Below are positions 7,520 through 15,629 of a stretch of DNA of 64,000 bases, piece by piece; positions within the stretch are counted from its first letter, which is position 1; the number at the start of each line of letters is the position of its first letter. The stretch comes from M1-B18 sp048264125. Lineage in GTDB: Bacteria > Bacillota > Clostridia > Peptostreptococcales > Natronincolaceae. Both the position numbers and the translations under genes were made by a program. The stretch covers positions 186,001 through 250,000 of the forward strand of contig JBLXDM010000004.1 of assembly GCA_048264125.1 (NCBI GenBank), read 5' to 3'. A model generated the notes under the pieces. It saw only the letters and a program-made list of their open reading frames with translations, had not been told where the DNA came from and did not search any database.

Positions 7520-9163
7520 TTATTCCACCTTTGTGCCTGTATAATAATGCATTAGTATTTGCTCAAAGCTTTGATTTGATTCAGCCATTTTTTTAGCCCC
7601 GTACTGGCTCATTCCCAGACCATGACCAAAGCCCTTGCCATCAAATACAAATTCATTTGGCTTTGATGCTATACTTTTATAGCTTGTCCCATTGTATATG
7701 GCTATATTTGAAATATCACCTAATTTTTTTGTTCCTGAAGCTGAGATAACAGTTTTTCCTTGTAAATTAATGCTGGTAATGTCGGCCTCACTGCCTCTAA
7801 CCGTTACTAGACTATCAGAATTTGGTGCTGCTGTGAACCATGTGCTTCTTAAGCCAAATACTCTACGGCTTCTCTCCTTAGTCATTGTCTCCTCACCCTG
7901 GGTGCCGTAAACAACCAATGTCAATACTCGCCCATTTCCCGATACGGAGGTCACCTTTATATCGAGGATGTCCCCTATATTTACTTGATCCTTTTCCAGC
8001 AGGGCCTTAATTTCCTCAGCTGTCAACACTGCCGTCCATGTGGCAGTTGGAACCCCAAGGGAATATTCATCCTTTACGCCTCTTAGATAGGGCAAGGCAT
8101 CCGACCATATGCTTTCACTGTTTTCAGTTTGACCGCCGCTGTTAGAATGATAGTAGGGGGTTATCGGTTGACCATTATAGGTAACCAGCTTACCCTTTGT
8201 TTCATCCACCGCTTTATTTGTGGAGGCAGCCTCTACATCATAGCCCCCATACACCTGTGAATTCACTGTATTACATAGATTAAAGCCTAACGCACGATAC
8301 TTATTCAAGCTGGTAATGGCAAAGCCCCGTGCAGCTACAGCTTGAGCCTTCAGGGCCTCTAAGGGCCATGAGGTAGGCATTTCTTTTGGAACTACACCAT
8401 AGAGGTATTCCTCCAGTGGCAGCTTGTTTTTAATAGTCATATCACTGCCGGCGCTTCTTAATGCTGTAGCACCGCCCCTAAATCTAGTTCCCTCAATGGT
8501 AATTAAGGCCAATGCGCCCTTATCATTGAAGGCCTCGAAATAAACCTCCTGCTGAGAGTCGAACATAAAGACAGGTGCTCTTTGCTTATTAATTACCTGA
8601 ACCCTGTTTGCAGAGGGGGCTATAACCGCTGCTTCCTGATTTAGCTGCTGCTTATAGGCTTCGGCCTTTTCCTGGGCAATAGCCTCATTTAGATATAATC
8701 CGACAAAAACCCTCCAGCCGTTTTCATAAACCAAATAGGGAGCATCCTCTAGGCCGTTAATGGCAGCCATTGCATTTTTAGCTTCATCAGCATTGCTATA
8801 GGCTCCCCCCAGCTGGACATGATAAGGCCCTTGAAGGTTTAGATTTGAAGGAATATTATCGGTGCTGCCGGTGTATTCAACATACACCCCATTATTGTTT
8901 ATATAAAAGCTGTCCTTCCTCAGGATAAGTTCGTTTGAGTCTGTAATCGTAAAAAGGCTGATAAAGGAATCCCCTTGATATTGGCCTATACTAAAGCCGT
9001 TGGCGCTTTGCAAGGTAGCAGTAGATTTAGCAGAGCTGTTGAAAAACAATCCAATTTCTATGTTTTTAGGGATCTGCACTGTGCTTCCATATGATATTAG
9101 TAAGCTCGATACCATTGCTGTCACAAGGATTAGGATCATCAGTATCCCTCTTATTTTTTTCAT
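7520..9163 (-). CDS. SpoIID/LytB domain protein with SPOR domain
   Basis: 547-residue exported protein. An N-terminal signal anchor (about 5-26) is followed by a SPOR-like peptidoglycan-binding region (about 110-175, with PYHVQLGGAYSNADEA). The SpoIID/LytB domain follows at about 230-545. The conserved VPKEMP motif carries the glutamate that is catalytic in SpoIID, and the HSNSGGQTE and GFGHGLGMSQYGA signatures are present. SpoIID is a lytic transglycosylase acting on glycan strands lacking stem peptides during engulfment. This longer SPOR-containing form is common in Clostridia next to queA and may act on vegetative or spore walls. Its exact role is not determined by sequence. Confidence 0.88.
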   Translation of the reverse strand: MKKIRGILMILILVTAMVSSLLISYGSTVQIPKNIEIGLFFNSSAKSTATLQSANGFSIGQYQGDSFISLFTITDSNELILRKDSFYINNNGVYVEYTGSTDNIPSNLNLQGPYHVQLGGAYSNADEAKNAMAAINGLEDAPYLVYENGWRVFVGLYLNEAIAQEKAEAYKQQLNQEAAVIAPSANRVQVINKQRAPVFMFDSQQEVYFEAFNDKGALALITIEGTRFRGGATALRSAGSDMTIKNKLPLEEYLYGVVPKEMPTSWPLEALKAQAVAARGFAITSLNKYRALGFNLCNTVNSQVYGGYDVEAASTNKAVDETKGKLVTYNGQPITPYYHSNSGGQTENSESIWSDALPYLRGVKDEYSLGVPTATWTAVLTAEEIKALLEKDQVNIGDILDIKVTSVSGNGRVLTLVVYGTQGEETMTKERSRRVFGLRSTWFTAAPNSDSLVTVRGSEADITSINLQGKTVISASGTKKLGDISNIAIYNGTSYKSIASKPNEFVFDGKGFGHGLGMSQYGAKKMAESNQSFEQILMHYYTGTKVE

Positions 9164-9371
9164 TGTATCACACCCCTATAAAGTCTAGTTCCACCCTTTT
9201 ACTTTCGACATATATCACTATTATCCTCTAAATTTCTTCCATTGAAAACAGCACGCGAAGTGGTTGTTTCCATAGCATACAGTAGTAATGTTAGCATTTA
9301 TTCCTTCTGAGTGCAAGGAAATTTGGATAAATGCGGCTATAGTTATATAAATTGGCAGCATCATATGACAA

Positions 9372-9399
9372 CAAATAAAGACCCCTAGTAAAGAGGTCT
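9372..9399 (-). terminator. Terminator after ruvCAB and the DUF2905 gene
   Basis: Minus-strand stem AGACCTC / GGGGTCT (one T-G pair), then TTTATTT. It follows the DUF2905 stop by about 10 bases. The rest of 9164-9371 holds no gene that I can support. Confidence 0.65.
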
Positions 9400-9408
9400 C
9401 AATTTTTC

Positions 9409-9624
9409 CTATTTCCTTCTAAACAAAAGATTTAATATAAGAGTCAGCAGCAGGCTTATAACTATCGAGGTGACCACTGGAAAATAAAAGGTGAAGCTTC
9501 CCCTTTTAATCAATATATCCCCCGGCAGCTTCCCCAGTCCCAGCTTCATAACAAAAGGAAATAAAAGCCCTGCAATTATTAATATAATTCCTCCGATAAC
9601 AAGATATTTGCCTATGGAATCCAT
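9409..9624 (-). CDS. DUF2905 family small membrane protein
   Basis: 71-residue protein with two hydrophobic segments (about 7-27 and 45-67) joined by the family signature LGLGKLPGDILIKRG. DUF2905 proteins are widespread in bacteria and of unknown function, and in Clostridia often follow ruvB. A GTG codon at 9633 is in frame, but AGGTG six bases before ATG 9624 favours the latter. The gene starts about 10 bp after the ruvB stop, so it is in the same operon. Confidence 0.85.
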   Translation of the reverse strand: MDSIGKYLVIGGIILIIAGLLFPFVMKLGLGKLPGDILIKRGSFTFYFPVVTSIVISLLLTLILNLLFRRK

Positions 9625-9633
9625 TATAGTCAC

Positions 9634-10644
9634 CTACTCCTTAAAGGGTAATCCAAAATGTCTATAGGCCTTTTCCATAACCACCCTGCCTCTAGGAGTC
9701 CTGTTAATAAAGCCCAGCTGTAGCAAATAGGGCTCATATACGTCCTCTATTGTATTTCTTTCCTCTCCAGTGGAGGCGGCTAGGGTGTCCAGGCCTACGG
9801 GACCTCCTGCAAAATTTTCTATTATAACCTTTATCATGCGCTTATCTACACCATCTAAGCCTAGATTGTCTATTTCAAGCATTTTTAATGCAGCATCCGC
9901 AACCTTTTTTGTTATTTTTCCGTCGGCCCTAACCTGAGAATAATCTCGGACTCTTTTTAATAGACGATTTGCAATCCTTGGGGTTCCTCTGGACCTTGAG
10001 GCTATTTCCGTGGCCCCCTCCTCGTCTATTTCTACATTCAGTATCCTAGCAGATCGTTTCACTATACGCTTTAGGTCCTCTACATTATAGAGCTCCAGTC
10101 TGCAAATAACGCCAAAGCGATCTCTAAGGGGAGCCGTTAAAAGCCCTGCCCTGGTGGTGGCACCTACAAGCGTAAATTTAGATAAATCCAATCGTATGGA
10201 TCTTGCGCTGGGGCCCTTGCCGATGATAATATCCAATGCATAATCCTCCATGGCAGGATATAATACCTCCTCCACCGTCCGATTCAGCCTATGTATTTCA
10301 TCGATAAACAGCACATCATTTTCTGAAAGATTGGTAAGAATCGCAGCCAGGTCACCGGGCCTTTCTATGGCAGGGCCTGATGTAATCCTTATATTAACAT
10401 TCATTTCATTTGCTATGATATTTGACAGGGTGGTTTTCCCCAAGCCCGGTGGTCCATAAAGAAGAACATGGTCCAGTGCTTCGTTTCGTTGTCTTGCTGC
10501 CTCAATGAATATCTTCAGCCTTTCCTTTACATTCTGCTGTCCGATATAATCCTCCAGAACCTTCGGCCTCAAGCCCCCTTCAAGCTCCTGGTCCTCTTCT
10601 CTTATATGGCCTGTAATTATTCTCTCATCATCTTCCTTCAGCAT
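9634..10644 (-). CDS. ruvB: Holliday junction branch migration ATPase RuvB
   Basis: Hexameric AAA+ motor that drives branch migration with RuvA at Holliday junctions. The 336-residue protein has Walker A GPPGLGKTT (about 66-74) and Walker B FIDEIHRL (about 115-122). The sensor region GATTRAGLL and the C-terminal winged-helix with NRTPRGRV complete the standard architecture. It is 15 bp downstream of ruvA in a ruvC-ruvA-ruvB operon. Confidence 0.98.
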   Translation of the reverse strand: MLKEDDERIITGHIREEDQELEGGLRPKVLEDYIGQQNVKERLKIFIEAARQRNEALDHVLLYGPPGLGKTTLSNIIANEMNVNIRITSGPAIERPGDLAAILTNLSENDVLFIDEIHRLNRTVEEVLYPAMEDYALDIIIGKGPSARSIRLDLSKFTLVGATTRAGLLTAPLRDRFGVICRLELYNVEDLKRIVKRSARILNVEIDEEGATEIASRSRGTPRIANRLLKRVRDYSQVRADGKITKKVADAALKMLEIDNLGLDGVDKRMIKVIIENFAGGPVGLDTLAASTGEERNTIEDVYEPYLLQLGFINRTPRGRVVMEKAYRHFGLPFKE

Positions 10645-10659
10645 TCTAATCCCTCATTT

Positions 10660-11247
10660 CTATTTAACCAGCCATCGCAGAGCCTTCTTGATTAGCTCTT
10701 CTGTCGATGCATTTTCCTCCGCCACAGCATTTAATGCCTTCTCTGCCTCTAATCTCGTATAGCCCAAGGTAATTAGCGCCTCTATAGCCTCCTGGTTAGT
10801 ATTAAGCATCATAGAATCCGCTAAAGGGTTCTCATCCATCACCCCGATGCCTTCTACCTTATCCTTAAGCTCCAAAACAATTCTCTCTGCAGTTTTCTTA
10901 CCAACCCCCGGAGCCTTTGAAATAGCGGTAAAATCACTGCTTAAAATTAATGTGCTAAGCTTTTTAGGCGAATAGGTGGATAGTATAGCTGTTGCCACCT
11001 TCGGCCCGACCTTTGAAACCGACAGCAGCTGCTTGAAGAACATCAGCTCATCACGGCTGACAAAGCCGTATAGGCTTACCTCGTCCTCCTTAACCGCCAG
11101 ATATGTATACACTGTTATCATTTCGCCCTTTTTAACCTCTGCGGTGCTGTTTAAGCTGCTGTTTATGCGATAGCCTATACCATTGACTTCAATTATAATC
11201 TTGTCCAAAAGTATCTCTGCAGCGATGCCCTTCATATATTCAAACAT
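10660..11247 (-). CDS. ruvA: Holliday junction DNA-binding protein RuvA
   Basis: Tetrameric protein that holds the four-way junction and loads RuvB. The 195-residue length is standard. It has an N-terminal OB fold (about 1-65) and two helix-hairpin-helix elements, FKQLLSVSKVGPKVA (about 75-89) and ISKAPGVGKKTAERI (about 107-121). A C-terminal domain (about 150-195) contacts RuvB. The ribosome-binding site GGGGGT precedes ATG 11247. Confidence 0.98.
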   Translation of the reverse strand: MFEYMKGIAAEILLDKIIIEVNGIGYRINSSLNSTAEVKKGEMITVYTYLAVKEDEVSLYGFVSRDELMFFKQLLSVSKVGPKVATAILSTYSPKKLSTLILSSDFTAISKAPGVGKKTAERIVLELKDKVEGIGVMDENPLADSMMLNTNQEAIEALITLGYTRLEAEKALNAVAEENASTEELIKKALRWLVK

Positions 11248-11262
11248 ATAATACCCCCATAT

Positions 11263-11757
11263 CTATTTTATCTTAAACATATTTTTAAAATTACCCGAAT
11301 GGGCATGACAAACTGCCACAGCCAATGCATCGGCAACATCATCCGGCTTAGGAACCTTCTCCAAATTTAAGAGGGTCTTAATCATGATCTGCACCTGGGT
11401 CTTTTCAGCCCTACCGTAGCCAACAACCCCCTGCTTCACCTGTAGCGGTGTGTATTCAAATACCTCTATCGACTTATTGGCCGCCGCCAGCACTGCTACC
11501 CCTCTTGCCTGTCCTACAACGATAGCGGTTTTGGCATTTGTATTGAAGAAGAGCTCCTCTATCACCACCGCCTCAGGCTGATATGTATCAATCAATTGGC
11601 TAAGCTCCTCATAAATAATCTTTAGCCTCTGATCTGTACCCATACTGCTGGAGGTCCTTATCGCTCCATAGTAAAGGGCTTCAAATCTATTTCCCTTGTA
11701 GCGAATAACACCACAGCCCATGGTAGCTATTCCGGGGTCAATACCCAATATTATCAT
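11263..11757 (-). CDS. ruvC: Holliday junction resolvase RuvC
   Basis: Dimeric endonuclease that resolves Holliday junctions. The four acidic catalytic residues are visible: Asp in ILGIDPGIATMG (about residue 7), Glu in VVIEELFF (about 67), and the C-terminal pair in KPDDVADALAVAVCH (about 138-152). The 164-residue length is typical. First gene of ruvC-ruvA-ruvB; the ribosome-binding site AGGGGGACAG precedes ATG 11757. Confidence 0.98.
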   Translation of the reverse strand: MIILGIDPGIATMGCGVIRYKGNRFEALYYGAIRTSSSMGTDQRLKIIYEELSQLIDTYQPEAVVIEELFFNTNAKTAIVVGQARGVAVLAAANKSIEVFEYTPLQVKQGVVGYGRAEKTQVQIMIKTLLNLEKVPKPDDVADALAVAVCHAHSGNFKNMFKIK

Positions 11758-11838
11758 CCTCTGTCCCCCTAAGCCTCCATTTAGACATGGAAACTAATGT
11801 TCTATTTCATAGTTTATCATAAAGCGGAGGAAAAGGCG

Positions 11839-11883
11839 ATAGTGAAGAAGCAGTGAATCGTGTATTCACTGCTTCTTCACTAT
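11839..11883. repeat. Perfect 20-bp inverted repeat (TGAATAG-type intergenic palindrome)
   Basis: Arms 11839-11858 and 11864-11883 are exact reverse complements around a 5-nt loop. The right arm contains the stop codon and last codons of the adjacent ABC permease gene. Its GTGAATAG/CTATTCAC vocabulary recurs at 31750-31879, which suggests a dispersed repeat family. No T tract follows on the minus strand, so it is not an ordinary terminator. Confidence 0.8.
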
Positions 11884-12605
11884 TCACTAGCCCTCACAAA
11901 CCTTCTATACACCATAAATATACAGACCAAGTGAAGAACTAATCCAATAATAATTGCTCTAAGATACTCTAAGCTATAGGCACTGCTTAGCAGAAAGGCC
12001 TCCGTCACCCAGAAGGGCGCAATTATTCCCGCCAGCCAACGCCAGGAGGAGCTTACAAAGTATCCTACGGCGGGTGCAGCAAAGAATATACCCATAGCCT
12101 TTGAAATAGCTAGCCCCTCCACCTTGTTTTCAGCGAAGGTCCCCAATATCAAAGCCATTAGAGGTGCCTCCAACGCAGCCATTAATACAATCGGCGTTGT
12201 TAATGCATAGTTTAACTTGAACAGCCTTGAAAAGTGCAATATAAAAAATGACAGCACTGTGCTTATAACCATGGGGCTGAGAAGTCTATAGCTAAGATAT
12301 CCCTTTTTGGATAAGGGGGTGATGGTAAAGTATTTTAAAAGATTTTCATCCTTCTCCTCCAATATTAAGAACCCGGTGGCTGAGCCTATCAAAAGTGGTG
12401 TAAGCAATAGAACAAAGCTTAATATAAATGGGTAATATTCTGGAAGCTCAAAATTAAAATTCAACAGCAAATATTTACTAGCCTCAGGAATGACAAAGCG
12501 TAATAAAGCCGTTAGAAGCAAGGGCGCAAACAAAGAAAGAGATAATATCAAATCTCTTCTGATATTCCTTAAATCTCCAAGAGATAATGCAACAGCCTTT
12601 TTCAA
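11880..12605 (-). CDS. ABC-2 type transporter permease (second permease)
   Basis: 241-residue integral membrane protein with about six hydrophobic segments and no recognisable extracellular domain, of the ABC-2 exporter type. It is the last gene of tetR-ATPase-permease-permease. An in-frame ATG at 12620 overlaps the previous gene, but GGAGGTG seven bases before TTG 12605 indicates the TTG start. The final Ser-Glu-stop codons fall inside the palindromic repeat at 11839-11883. Substrate unknown; paired permeases of this type are often annotated as drug exporters, which is not shown here. Confidence 0.8.
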   Translation of the reverse strand: MKKAVALSLGDLRNIRRDLILSLSLFAPLLLTALLRFVIPEASKYLLLNFNFELPEYYPFILSFVLLLTPLLIGSATGFLILEEKDENLLKYFTITPLSKKGYLSYRLLSPMVISTVLSFFILHFSRLFKLNYALTTPIVLMAALEAPLMALILGTFAENKVEGLAISKAMGIFFAAPAVGYFVSSSWRWLAGIIAPFWVTEAFLLSSAYSLEYLRAIIIGLVLHLVCIFMVYRRFVRASE

Positions 12606-12606
12606 T

Positions 12607-13308
12607 TTACACACCTCCATTTTTGCTAATTACGTGTTTTTTAATCTGCTCTCCCGCTATCAAGAATGCTAAAAGCACCCAAATCAGAAGCACGATTGTT
12701 GAAGAAATGATATCGAACACACCATCAATGCTGAATATTGCCCGGGTTAATACTAAGGCTGCATTTGTAGGAAAAATGTAAAAAAGCGAGGTCTTATATA
12801 TATTGAAAAAGCCCAATAATGGCGCATATAGAATAGGAAAATATAAAATTGATTTATATATATATTCATTGACGGACTTTACCCGCACAGCCAGCAGCAT
12901 TCCGATTAGGGTAAAGAAAATAGAGCTAAGGGCTACACCAAATGCAAAGGGAAATGCATTGAAATGAAAGCCAAAGGCTGAGGCTACTATTATTAGGCTG
13001 GACAGCAAGGATATCAGCATAAGGGATAGTACCTTGGATAACACATATTCCGTAATCCTAAGGGGTGTTATAAAAAGATGCTGCAAAACCCCCTGTCCTT
13101 TTTCCAGCAGCACAATGCCTCCGATGAAAAAGGCTCCTAGAACAGCAGGATCGGTAAAAATAATAAAGGTGGCAGCAAGGCTTCTAATTTCCAACGGCAA
13201 CAGCCTCAACAAAATAATGTATATAATAGAGACCAGACCATATGCATAATAAAAGCCATGCCTGAGCTGAAAATGAATATCCTGCTTTATCGCCTTTAAT
13301 AGCCTCAT
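12607..13308 (-). CDS. ABC-2 type transporter permease (first permease)
   Basis: 233-residue integral membrane protein with about six membrane segments, preceded by a short amphipathic N-terminus (MRLLKAIKQDIHFQLRHG). Its start overlaps the ATPase gene end by 4 bp (ATG 13308 against the ATPase stop at 13305), with GGGGAGG as ribosome-binding site. It resembles the permease subunits of ABC-2 exporters sometimes labelled fluoroquinolone exporters; I infer only an efflux or export role. It probably forms a heterodimer with the next gene product. Confidence 0.8.
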   Translation of the reverse strand: MRLLKAIKQDIHFQLRHGFYYAYGLVSIIYIILLRLLPLEIRSLAATFIIFTDPAVLGAFFIGGIVLLEKGQGVLQHLFITPLRITEYVLSKVLSLMLISLLSSLIIVASAFGFHFNAFPFAFGVALSSIFFTLIGMLLAVRVKSVNEYIYKSILYFPILYAPLLGFFNIYKTSLFYIFPTNAALVLTRAIFSIDGVFDIISSTIVLLIWVLLAFLIAGEQIKKHVISKNGGV

Positions 13309-14159
13309 ACCAAGCGCCTCCCCGTAACCTTAATGAATATATCCTCCAGAGTAGCCTCCTGTGTATGCATTCTTTCAATTTCGTTTTCCTTCAGAGTGTT
13401 GAAGAATTCCCTATTATTTCCTATGTTTTCCAGCTGGAAGCTTTTGGTTATTGTTTGCCCCTTACTGCTATACTCCACCCTTACTGACCGTTGGCCATGC
13501 TTTATTTTTAAAGCTCTTGGAGAATCTATCAACATGATCCTGCCGTCTACAATAAAGGCCACCCGGTCACAAATTTCCTCTGCTACATTCATATTGTGGG
13601 TGGTTAAAAATATTGTTTTTCCTGCAGCCCTTTTAGCCTTTATCAAATCCTTTATGGTTTTTGCATTTACAGGGTCAAGGCCTGAGGTGGGCTCATCTAA
13701 GAATAGCACCTCTGGTTTGTTCATTATTGCCCTACAGAAGTTCAGCCTCATCTTCATTCCCTTTGAAAAGCTGGCGACCCTTTTATTTGCGTGCTCCTTG
13801 AGGCCTACCCTATCCAATAGCCCAAGTATGTCCTCCCCCTCTAACTTGTATAGAGATTTAAAAAACTTAAGGTTTTCCATTGCAGTCATTTTGCTGTAAA
13901 AGTTTGGGAACTCAAAGGCTACACCTATATCTTCATAATAGTCCGCCTTTATCTCCCTTAGCTCCCTATCCAATACCTTTACACTTCCCCTATAGTCCTT
14001 TAGTATTCCGATCAAAATATTTTGAGTTGTGCTTTTTCCTGCGCCAGAGGGACCCAAAAATCCGAAGATCTCACCTTTATTTACTTTAAAGCTAATACCA
14101 TTGATGGTATCCTCAGAATTCTTTGTATACCTAAAGCATAGATCCTTTACCTCTATCAT
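13305..14159 (-). CDS. ABC transporter ATP-binding protein (exporter)
   Basis: 284-residue ATPase that powers the two downstream permeases. Walker A is GPSGAGKSTT (about 38-47), the signature is the variant SFSKGMKMRL (about 133-142), Walker B is VLFLDEPTSGLDP (about 154-166), and the switch histidine is in LTTHNM. A C-terminal extension (about 215-284) is typical of ABC-2 exporters. The start is ATG 14159 (MIEVKDLCF), overlapping the tetR stop as ATGA; an upstream ATG at 14198 would lie inside tetR. Tight coupling suggests the TetR protein controls the whole cassette. Confidence 0.9.
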   Translation of the reverse strand: MIEVKDLCFRYTKNSEDTINGISFKVNKGEIFGFLGPSGAGKSTTQNILIGILKDYRGSVKVLDRELREIKADYYEDIGVAFEFPNFYSKMTAMENLKFFKSLYKLEGEDILGLLDRVGLKEHANKRVASFSKGMKMRLNFCRAIMNKPEVLFLDEPTSGLDPVNAKTIKDLIKAKRAAGKTIFLTTHNMNVAEEICDRVAFIVDGRIMLIDSPRALKIKHGQRSVRVEYSSKGQTITKSFQLENIGNNREFFNTLKENEIERMHTQEATLEDIFIKVTGRRLV

Positions 14160-14773
14160 TGCTCTCCCCCCTTTAGAATAAGTCCCTTTGCAAGACAATC
14201 ACACCACAGCCCTAAGACTGAGTCGAAAATTTCGTTTCCAATTTCCTTCTTATGAATAGCCAGCATGAATAAGCCTCTAATAGCACCGGAAATAATACTC
14301 GGTGCCACGTCAGCAATATATCCCATTTCCTGCCAATGCCTCATCAGAGGCTCCAAAGCATCCTCATCCTTTGCGATATGCTTACTTATCGTTTCCTCCG
14401 GTAGTCTTCTGACAATATGCTCATATTCATCAGCCTCCAGCATAATTCGCTTTATAAGGGGACTTTTATCTATCATAGTAAAGGATTTCAATAAAAACTC
14501 CTTAAATATCTCCTGGGTTATAGCATCTTGGCCATTTAAGTATGCTAATAAGGCACTTTTAAGCTTAGCCTCCTCCTGTTCAATTATCTCAAAGCACAGC
14601 GCCTCCTTTGATGCATAAAATATATAAAAGGAGCCCTGAGCTATGCCAACCGCCTCTGTTAAATCCTTTATACTTGTCTTTTTTACCCCCATAGCTTCGA
14701 AGAAATGCTTACCCTTCTCAAGTAGATTTGCTTTTATGGCCTCCTTTTCTTTATCAGTAAAGCCCTTTGCCAT
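14156..14773 (-). CDS. TetR/AcrR family transcriptional regulator
   Basis: 205-residue regulator. The N-terminal helix-turn-helix (about 28-52) contains TSIKDLTEAVGIAQGSFYIFYASKEAL, the hallmark of TetR proteins. The C-terminal ligand domain is helical. It is the first gene of the exporter cassette and overlaps the ATPase by 4 bp, so it most likely represses its own operon until an exported compound binds. No clear palindromic operator was recognised in the short upstream gap, which is AT-rich. Confidence 0.9.
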   Translation of the reverse strand: MAKGFTDKEKEAIKANLLEKGKHFFEAMGVKKTSIKDLTEAVGIAQGSFYIFYASKEALCFEIIEQEEAKLKSALLAYLNGQDAITQEIFKEFLLKSFTMIDKSPLIKRIMLEADEYEHIVRRLPEETISKHIAKDEDALEPLMRHWQEMGYIADVAPSIISGAIRGLFMLAIHKKEIGNEIFDSVLGLWCDCLAKGLILKGGEQ

Positions 14774-14856
14774 AGTATCACTCCTTTGTGATTGTATGAA
14801 TATTTTATATTTATATTCACATATATCTTACACCTTTACCTATAAAAATGCAATAT

Positions 14857-14889
14857 AAAAAGCCTTGTACTCTTCTTGAGTAAAGGCTC
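14857..14889 (-). terminator. Terminator after the BofC-like gene
   Basis: Minus-strand stem pairing AGCCTT..TACTC with GAGTA..AAGGCT (one bulged base), followed by TTTT. It separates the BofC-like gene from tetR. Confidence 0.75.
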
Positions 14890-14924
14890 TCCATTTATAG
14901 TGCTTTTTTAGCTGCTGTAAACCT

Positions 14925-15569
14925 CTAGCTACTGTAATCCTCTAATAGCTGATTTACCTCGCTTCTGTTACGAATCAAAATTCCTCTTTTAATCTTTTCC
15001 TGGTCTATCTCCGGAAGATGTGCCACCGGTATATCTGTTTTTTCTACAACATAGCGCTCTCCTGTTTCAGTGTACTTAAACACTACAATATAACCCTCCA
15101 GCTCCGAAACAAAAAAGTGATCGGGACAGATTTGATCCTTTCTCTGGAACAATATTACCTCTTCCTTTGAAAATCTCACCATCTGCCAGTCTGGATAAAG
15201 CTCTGCTGCATAGGTCTCAAAGGCATCCTCCTTCAAGCCTATCATATCCTCTGTTGCCGTCATTGGTTCATCCTTTATGGTCTGGCATTTTGTGAAATGG
15301 CTTCTAAAGATAATCTTTGTATCGAGGCTTATACTATTTTCAACTATATTTACAGGTGTTATATCATCCGAGGGATCTGGATCTATATTGGCCTCAGGAT
15401 CATTTATTTCACTTCGTTGCTCGCTTTCGTCTATAACTATGCTTTTGTTTTCTTCGTTTCTTGTAGGATACACTCTATAGCCTATATAAAAGCCCATTAT
15501 CCCTACTGCTATAAAGCCTAGAGTAAAGAGTATTATTGTATAGGGAGCTCTTCGTCTTCTCCTCATCAT
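14925..15569 (-). CDS. BofC-like protein (BofC C-terminal domain)
   Basis: 214-residue protein with a basic N-terminus (MMRRRRRAP) and one membrane anchor (about 10-30), an acidic linker (about 35-75), and an exported domain. The domain motifs LYPDWQMVRFSKEEVILFQRK and EGYIVVFK resemble the BofC C-terminal domain. In Bacillus, BofC is a forespore intermembrane-space protein that restrains SpoIVB and so times sigma-K activation. Gene order supports the call, since bofC lies next to the ruv genes in Bacillus too. A role in sigma-K control here is inferred from family only. The ribosome-binding site is buried in the hairpin at 15576-15600. Confidence 0.7.
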   Translation of the reverse strand: MMRRRRRAPYTIILFTLGFIAVGIMGFYIGYRVYPTRNEENKSIVIDESEQRSEINDPEANIDPDPSDDITPVNIVENSISLDTKIIFRSHFTKCQTIKDEPMTATEDMIGLKEDAFETYAAELYPDWQMVRFSKEEVILFQRKDQICPDHFFVSELEGYIVVFKYTETGERYVVEKTDIPVAHLPEIDQEKIKRGILIRNRSEVNQLLEDYSS

Positions 15570-15575
15570 AAAAAA

Positions 15576-15600
15576 AACCTCCTTGTTCTTCTAGGAGGTT
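15576..15600 (-). promoter_or_regulatory. Terminator-like hairpin that sequesters the bofC ribosome-binding site
   Basis: On the minus strand AACCTCCT pairs perfectly with AGGAGGTT (8 bp, 9-nt loop), followed by eight T and then the ATG of the BofC-like gene. The 3' arm contains AAGGAGG, the Shine-Dalgarno, 8 nt before ATG 15569. The same hairpin can terminate transcription from the upstream gene and hide the start site of the next. Confidence 0.75.
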
Positions 15601-15629
15601 ATTCTAACCAATTTTAAAAATATTATACA

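Noticed and set aside
11839..11883. Interpreting the perfect palindrome as a Rho-independent terminator
   Set aside because: No T tract follows on the minus strand, and one arm is inside the coding end, so a repeat-element reading fits better.
13333..13899. 188-residue plus-strand ORF antisense to the ABC ATPase
   Set aside because: Shadow of the ATPase gene; Ser-rich composition typical of reverse-strand translation.
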